A stretch of DNA of 64,000 nt, taken from NCBI RefSeq assembly GCF_016859285.1, contig NC_053414.1, forward strand, positions 7,159,017-7,223,016, written 5' to 3'. The first letter of the stretch is position 1. Each line of letters begins with the position of its first letter. Made by a program: the position numbers and the translations under genes. Below the pieces are notes generated by a model that worked only from the letters and a program-made list of their open reading frames with translations, made no database searches and had not been told where the DNA came from. The DNA comes from Xiphias gladius (lineage: Eukaryota; Chordata; Actinopteri; Istiophoriformes; Xiphiidae). Positions 56,940 through 64,000 of this stretch are shown here, piece after piece.

Positions 56940-59900
56940 GCTTTTATTCCTGTAGATGTTTACTCAGTATCCTGCTTCTATAGATAAGTGCTGTAAGCTG
57001 TGCTGTGTTCAAGTCTACTTAGAAACATCAAAATATGAGACACCAGCTGAAAAAGCAAAGATAAGCCAGCTGCTTTTTAAAGAGCTTTTAATTAAAAGCC
57101 TTGTACAAGAAACACACAAAGCAACAACAGTAACAGTTAACATGACACTGAATACATAATCTGTACAATAAGGGTTTGCAAAACATGCTTCAGAAGTTCA
57201 GATACATTACAATGTCATCATTATCCTCCACCTCTTCATCATTACCATCAATACAATGTACATAATTCAAATTAGCATAAAACCAGACAAAACTGCAGTC
57301 TTGACACATTAAAATCAGAGTTTGCCTTCTGATCAAACCCATATTGGACTATTAAAAAATGGCATTCAAATAAACAGCATCACATTAACATTATTATGCA
57401 TATTTCAAAAAACTATTAAAAGTACAGTACAAAGGAAAAAACAGCTTAAAAAGCACAATTTTCAATTCATTTCGCATCTTTATCAATACATTTAAACAAG
57501 TATCCTTCCTTTTTTTTTCCAATTAGTGCCAAATAAATCTAGCACTCAAAATTACATCACATATAAATGTAAAATTATTCAAAAGGGAAAAAAAGCTTTA
57601 AAAAAAAAAAAAAATCCAATAATAAAATCAAGAGCCCTATTTGGTTGAAAGATAGGCCACTAAGTTGAGTTGTGCTACCCCATGAGAAAGAAAAAGAAGA
57701 AAAACATTGCTATCAACAGTTGGAAAGGTTGCCTAGCAGCCTAATACCTTACACATCTACCAACTGCAAGTCACTTCTATCCACCACTTAAAGATATTAA
57801 ATATATAGTAGATGAAAAAAATCTATTCCAAAATCACGTTATATCCATTTGGAGAAGAAAAATAATCCTTTAGTTCATCATGTTTGTGGAAAATATAGAG
57901 GACTCATTCCTTTCCCACTTTGTCTAATCAGGATTTAAGTTATGTACTTAAATTAAGTATCTTAATTTAAATTTGAACTATCGACCACTTAATAATAGTG
58001 ACTGTCACTTCTTCTTCATATAATGGATGTGTCATTTTGGAATAAATTCTTCCACGTGTAACCTATGAGAGTATTGAAACTGTATTGACAACAACTAGAA
58101 CCATTCAGTACATGACAGGAGAGGAGGCGACATCTTCCTCGTCAGCGTTTAATGGAGACTTGGAGAACGCTGCGCTCGCAACTTTTGGAAAAGACGACAA
58201 CAGAAACCATATAAAGTTATTACAGTTTGTGATAATGTGAAACTTAATGTTACCATGCTAAAGTCATGGTTTAAGGAAGTGGTTTTTTGTTTTTTTTTTG
58301 GATCTCGCCCTGTGTGACAGTAGCTGAGTTAGACGAGGTAAATGCCGCCTGGAGTGTAGCTGGGGTTGAATGGAGCAGCTATAAGGCAACACATGCGGAA
58401 GGTTTTTTTTAAAACATTGTAACACACAGGTACACCAGAGTAAAAGCCAAGGTCTGGGAAGGTCTAGAAAGAGCAGGCAGCACCAGAAGAGGGTTTTGAG
58501 TCTGTGTATAAAGGGCTAGGTTTCTTTTGAAGTACTTCAGATACTCTTGAAATCAGAAACATGGTCCAAATCTTTGATCACTTCCAAAAATTTCAGGGCA
58601 TTCAGCGGGAAACAACCTGCATTGAATGAGCTCAGCAGAGTTTCATGGTCAAGAGCACGTGGGCAATGGATCAAACCTTCTGAGATCAAGCATTTCTCCC
58701 CCCCCAACCACCAGGCTACCTGACGTGCTTTCTGACTGTAACACGATGCTACCGAAAGACTGTGCCAACTTTGGTAGGCCGTCCTAAGTAGGTCCTTGCC
58801 TTGGTGAAATGTAAGCGCAGCAAGGCAGGAAACAGAAACTTGGTCCATTAGCAAAGTAAAAACAAAGCGTCTTATCAATCTTGACCTGGTAAAGTGGCTG
58901 GAGAAGCACATGGTAGATAAATTTATCAGCCACAGACAAAAAGATCATTTGTCTTGAGGGAATTTACTAATAGGGAAAAAACAGCAGCACGGGAGAATGT
59001 TGTTTGTGTTTGAGTCTGGTACGTTAGTGCGCCCTTTGGTTTAATTCCTCATCATTCCACGTCATGTGCTCAAGAGCACTCTGTAACCACAAGTGAAGAA
59101 ATTACCAGGTCAAAGACCAGAGTCTAAAGTCAGGACTGAGTGCCGTACTCAGAGACTTCAGCAGAAGAGATGCTACCAAATTAGGAGCCCGGAACAACGC
59201 TGTCTGGTTAAAGGACACTCTTGCTACTCATACCCTTCATGCAGTTATTTGGGGCTGTAACACATGGAAAAAAAGTTTAACTGACTGTTTCAACACCATC
59301 AACCAAACCGAGAGCAGCAGGGGGACCTCAGCTACAATCAACCACCAACTGTGCAACGTAAGCATCACCAGAGACACTGAAACCTCAGATACCTTTGATG
59401 TTGAAAGTACTTGAGTGTAACTAGAGAAAGGAGCAGACATTCCTCAATGTAGGTGGTGTTAGGTGCTTTGTTATTTCATTTTGGAAAATGTCGCCATTCT
59501 CTGCAGCTTTTAGACAGATGACTACAGATTTATCAAAATATTCCCCCAAATTTTAACTTACTTTCACCAATACAAAAATCTCAAACACATTTCCGTGTTA
59601 ATATATATTAAAAAAAATTAAAAAAAAAAACCTGGCACAGTAACCCATTTCTAGCACCTAACAGACAGTTACTGAATAAGTTGACAGAAAAAAAGGACAA
59701 CAACCTTATTACTGGCAAAATTTAGGCCTGGTTCGGTTTCTCCAGGCCTATTAGGTTGCAGAGCACTGAACAAATTCTACATGAACCATTTCTATTTAAA
59801 CTAGCACATACAAATGAAGCACTGTTAGAACTTGCCAGTCGCTACTGATTTTTGCAAACCAAATCTACCTGGATACATGTTCCATAGACCTCAAACACCT

Positions 59901-60975
59901 ACCAAATAGCTCACAGGTTCAATAAAGTACTATTTTTAGCTGCATTATGTTGGTGGCATCAATTTGAACTGTGTTCAGCTCATGGACCTTCTAGACCTTG
60001 ACGAGTTGAAAAGTTAAATGGCGCTAATCTGGCATACTGAGGAAATTTCACAACTAATTGCAGGCCAGTTTAGAGTCTTGGTGGACGTTAGAGAGTTGAA
60101 GAAGGTGGTGGGTTTGTGAGAAAACAAGGCAAGCAGGGAAAGACGGCAAGGACAGCAATAACTTAAAAACTATTGTATTTGCTTATGCAGCTTTTAAGGT
60201 TGTGCGTGCATATAAATACTTACTCATACTGTATGTATATGCATGTGCGTTCAAGAGAACAAGAGGAAAAGGCCTTGAAAAACTGATGAACTACATAGAA
60301 TAGGTCATTTTTCGATGCAGTCAAGTGCATTGCATTTACCTCGCTGTATTGATGCAATATATGAGAGTCCAACTGTGTTAAGTGCAAAAACACACCACCT
60401 CATTTATCATTAACAAGCTGGACTTCCAATGAAACTAGGGGGCAAGAAATTGGCATAACACCTGAAGGCTGTCTACAACAACCTTCGCAGCATAGCATGT
60501 ATCTAAATAGCATTTGTTTCTTTCATATGCACCAAGTGTGCTTGATAAAAGCTCACCCGACACCCCAGATGGGCAGGGGTTTCAATTTGTGTTAGACCAA
60601 ACAAGCTAAATGCAGCATGTCTGGAGCAAGTGAAAGAAAACAGATGCTATTTCTATCAAAGTCTGCTTCAAAGAGTCAGTGCTGTGCAAGTGGACAAAAT
60701 ATGGCAATTTAAGTGTCAACAAGGGCATGTTAGCTGCCCCTGTTCGAATGTATACATTTTCTTTAAAAAAAAAAAAACTGCTTTTTTTTTCTCTCTCTTT
60801 TTTTTTTTTTTTAACTATTCAATGGCTGGGCGGTGTAAAGTTACATTACATTTCATTAATCATTACACAAATATGGACACACCTTTAAGTAAAAGGTAGG
60901 AGGGGGCTGAAGTGGCAACACTGGCATGATATTCTTCTATCATCAATGGCAATCAGCTTCATAACATCTGATCTC
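56940..60975 (-). other. cbx6: cbx6 probable long 3' UTR
   Basis: About 4 kb downstream of the cbx6 stop, without microsatellites or recognised repeats, moderately AT-rich, with many T runs on the transcribed strand. An AATAAA signal on the minus strand lies at about 56944-56949, a plausible end. Vertebrate CBX6 transcripts have long 3' UTRs, which supports this reading. A 124-codon ORF at 58911-58537 on the same strand has no family features and is treated as chance. Confidence 0.5.
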
Positions 60976-63373
60976 CTATGGCTTGGCTGGGGAGGGGTCG
61001 TCGGAGTTGGTGGCAGGGGGAGGGGAAGAGGCATTTTCGGGGCTAGCGGAGGGGGAGGCAGGGCAGGATGCAGGAGAGGGGAACTCTTTTATGGTGACCG
61101 TGACGAGGTTGGTGGTGACATCAGTGACCACCACATCCTTGCAGCTGGGGGCCATTTGAGGGTGCCAGTCAGGGTCTCCCTCAGCAGGCACCCTTTTTGG
61201 TTCGGTCGGGGCAGAGCTCTGGTCCCCGGGGGCAACAGAGGGGAGAGCGGTGGGCAGCTGGCGTTTAGCCTGGCGTTGGCGAGGATTTTTCCTGCCTCCC
61301 TCTGAGGGCACTGAGCGGTCCAGGGCACCCTCCTCCTCCTCGTCTTCCATGGAGGAAGAGGGTGAGGAAGGGAGGAAGGGATACGCTGACGCCACCGGGT
61401 TTGCATCTGAGGATGGGGCAGGAGCAGAGTGCTTGGCGCTCTGGCCCCTCTGGGTCTCTATCTGAGGTTTAGTGGGCTTGAGACCCTCACTGGAAGGTGA
61501 GGTTCCAGTGGCGGGCTGGGGTTGTGCAGCTGATGCAGTGGGAGATTTTCCTTCAGAGCTGCTGGAGCTGGAAGGAGAAGGAGGTGACTGGTACTGAGAG
61601 GAGGTGGTGTGGCTGTCCTTGGCCCCTGTGCTGGAGCATGAACCTGGGTGGGAGTGGAACGGGCCTCCACACTGCAGCCCAAAGGGCTTCCCGTACATCG
61701 GGAACCCCAGCATCTTCAGGGGAGGCTGGAAAGGTCTATAGGGGGCCTCTCCCTTTTTCCCGATGATGCGATTGCGGGAAGGGATGTTTTGGCGTCCTGT
61801 TGTAATATTCCTACTGCCTGCACCTGTGCCACCCCTACCTGGCTTGTCAATGACCTTCAGGTTGAGGATGATCCTTCCTCTCTTGACCTCCCGGGGTTTG
61901 ACTCTGCGGTTGACGATGCGGACGGTCTCGGAGAAGGGGGACACATGCATGCGGGAGGGGAAGCCACCAGGGTTGGAGAAAGTAGGCGCCATTGGGTCTG
62001 AGCGAGGCAGAGGACGCCTGGACATCCGGTGGCAACGGTGAATGTCCTTCTTCAGCTTGTGGGTGGCTGCGAGTGAGTTGAGTTTAGGAGAGGGTGCTAC
62101 AGTTGAGGAAGAGGACGAAGATGGTAAATGATGAGGTGAGGCAAAAGAGGAGGGAGCTGCTCGGCTTGAAGTGGACATAGAGGAACGCGATGTATTCTTG
62201 CGGGCACTGGAGGCTTGGCTGCCGGTCTCTCTTTTCTGAGCACGTGCCTGAAACAAACCAAACATTTAAAAACACCACTGTAGCAGGGGAGTGAGCTTTA
62301 CTTTTGTAGAAAAAGGAACTGCTAGTTTGAAAATTTGGATCGCATAGTGCACACTTTGTTTCCAATATAAGCCCAGGTTTTTTTTTGCTTTGTAGGACAA
62401 AAGAGTCCTGCTCTTTAGATTAAAACTTGCCAAATTTGGCTTACAAATTACTGTTTTTTTAGATATCCAGGTCAAGACGTCTCAAAATGCTGTTTGGACA
62501 ACAGTGTCATTTCATTCTAGTGGCTAAAAAAATGCACTTTTCAACTAAATTTAATGTAGTTTTCGTTTTAATTTTGTGTTTTGATCTCTAAACCACAAAA
62601 TCAAATGCTTACTGTGAGTAGTAAGCAGTGTTTAGTTGCATCTGACACCTAACCAGAAAGTTCAGCAATACAGCAATTGATTGACTATGTGATTAATATA
62701 ACAACATCCAATGTAACAGAATTTTCCATTGTTGCACTAGTTGTTGGTGCCACTCTAAATGATCCTAAATTGCCCGTGCAGCTCAAACTACAGCTCTTCT
62801 TGCAAGTGACAGGCTCTCAAAAATATGGCACATCAGTTCAGATATCCAAACTCTTTTAAACTTCAGAAAGCTGTTTCCTATGCCCAAAGGCTGTTGGCTT
62901 AAATATCTGCCAGACTGCACAATGCCTGCTCCAAGTTGATCTGTAAAAATGAAAATGGCAGTGTGAAGAAAAAAAAAAAAACTAGCTCAGCATAAATGCT
63001 TCCCTACAGCATTGACCTCTAACTCATGTTATTTTCTAAAGACAAGAAACACCATTGTTTGTTCACAATAGTGTCGACAATGATGCATGTTGTAAGTGCA
63101 AGAATTAAAATAAACTTCAAACAAGCAAGAAAACCTCCCTCAAGTGGGTTGACCTTATTCTTAGTTTGACATAAGAAACCACAAGCAGGACTTTCCACTT
63201 TCTTGTAAGGTACTGCTACCTAAGTAGAGGCATATTGTAATCTACTAATTGAGAAGTAAGAATCCAAAGCTCATATCTATGCAGACATACAAATATCAAA
63301 AACTACCTTCATGACAAAGTTTTTGGGTTTTGGTCCCCGCTTCTTCGGCCCATGCAATTCCCTTTCCCGTTCC
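60976..63373 (-). CDS. cbx6: Chromobox protein 6 (Polycomb CBX6), C-terminal exons
   Basis: CBX6 is the chromodomain subunit of PRC1, binding H3K27me3 and compacting chromatin in the nucleus. Two coding exons are present: 63373-63307 (ERERELHGPKKRGPKPKNF, the AT-hook-like basic motif after the chromodomain) and 62247-60976. The last exon has HKLKKDIHRCHRMSRRPLPR, SPFSETVRIVNRRVKPRE and RIILNLKVIDK, which are CBX6-specific blocks. A Ser/Pro-rich linker follows, and then the C-terminal Pc box VVVTDVTTNLVTVTIKEF that contacts RING1. CBX8 and CBX7 lack the HRMSRRPLPR block. The stop is TAG at 60978-60976. The exons coding the chromodomain lie past 64000, and I saw none in 63374-64000. Being next to nptxr matches human 22q13.1. 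Confidence 0.94.
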
Positions 63374-64000
63374 CTAAAAAAAAAAAAAAAAAAAAAAGAG
63401 TTTACCAACACAAAATGCAGATGACAAGCACAGGCTAAAAAGAGAACAACACGAGTAAATATGAAAAGGATCAAAAGAGAAGACTGATGAACGTTGTGGT
63501 TCTGTGAGAGTAGAGCAGTTAGGCACAGAGGGCATTTGAAGCCATGTTTGAAAGCAAGACGGTTTTCTCGGTCTTCACGTGTCACGTGTTGTTTCCACTC
63601 TACGTGTCATTTTGGTTTTGTCCATTTTATGATGTCCATTTTAGTTTACTGTTAATCTAGTACTCTCAGCAGAGCAGCCCGAGTGGCTTGGCGGCAGACA
63701 TAAAGGACTTCAGCTCAGATGGACCACAATCAGATGGAGGCGGCGAAGGAATGTAATGACACTAACAGAGCGAGCATAAGCACTTACAGTAAGATACATG
63801 GGAGCTAGCTTAAAGTAGGGAGATACAACAATGTACAAAAGAAGCTTAAGAACTAAAAAGAACAAAATAGACAGCTTCATAATATTTGAAGAGCCATAAT
63901 CGAAGCATAGCATACGTTGTGAAATTGTAAGTAAACACAACAATATGCCAAGTAAGACTTATATTTGGCACATGGTGCATGTACTATCACTGTTTACCAG

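Noticed and set aside
63399..64000. Search for the cbx6 chromodomain exon
   Set aside because: No chromodomain-like sequence (such as KWKGW or STWEPEEN) on the minus strand; those exons must lie beyond the window.
1..64000. Bacterial-type systems, CRISPR arrays, tRNA or rRNA genes
   Set aside because: Nothing of this kind is seen; the window is intron-rich vertebrate DNA.

Overview
This is vertebrate nuclear DNA, almost certainly from a ray-finned (teleost) fish. The genes have many exons with GT-AG junctions, long AT-rich introns, many (CA)n microsatellites, an internally deleted Tc1-like transposon and several dispersed repeats typical of spiny-rayed fishes. There are no bacterial operons, rRNA, tRNA or CRISPR arrays. 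Every recognised gene lies on the minus strand, so transcription runs from high to low coordinates.

Layout. (1) 231-16420: the 5' two thirds or so of a dynein-heavy-chain-like gene, best matched to dnhd1. I placed 25 coding exons plus a probable leader exon. All junction phases agree and give about 2,948 codons in one frame, from the N-terminus through the linker to AAA4. The stalk and AAA5-6 lie beyond the left edge. (2) 17420-23342: seven exons, in one open frame, of a FAM20C-type secretory-pathway kinase. The last exons, which should carry the catalytic loop and metal-binding aspartates, cannot be found before the dnhd1 promoter. (3) 32706-35110: complete dnal4 (dynein axonemal light chain 4, 106 aa). 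(4) 44570-53150: complete nptxr (neuronal pentraxin receptor, 607 aa). (5) 60976-63373: the last two coding exons of cbx6, with a probable long 3' UTR running down to about 56.9 kb. The chromodomain exons lie beyond the right edge.

The block dnal4-nptxr-cbx6, all in one orientation, is the same order as human 22q13.1. The dnhd1/fam20c-like pair is not part of that human block, so a synteny join lies between about 23.4 and 31.8 kb. The large gaps (23.4-31.8 kb, 35.2-43 kb and 53.3-56.9 kb) show no convincing genes, only repeats and microsatellites.

Most worth a second look: the FAM20C-like gene without its catalytic end; two start-stop mini-uORFs in the dnhd1 leader and an RFX X-box in its promoter; the degenerate AAA1 ATPase site of the dynein-like protein; a coding CAG repeat in nptxr; and a 22-nt T run directly against a cbx6 splice acceptor. 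Exon ends were derived by eye from splice consensus, reading frame and family similarity. No transcript data or database search was available.
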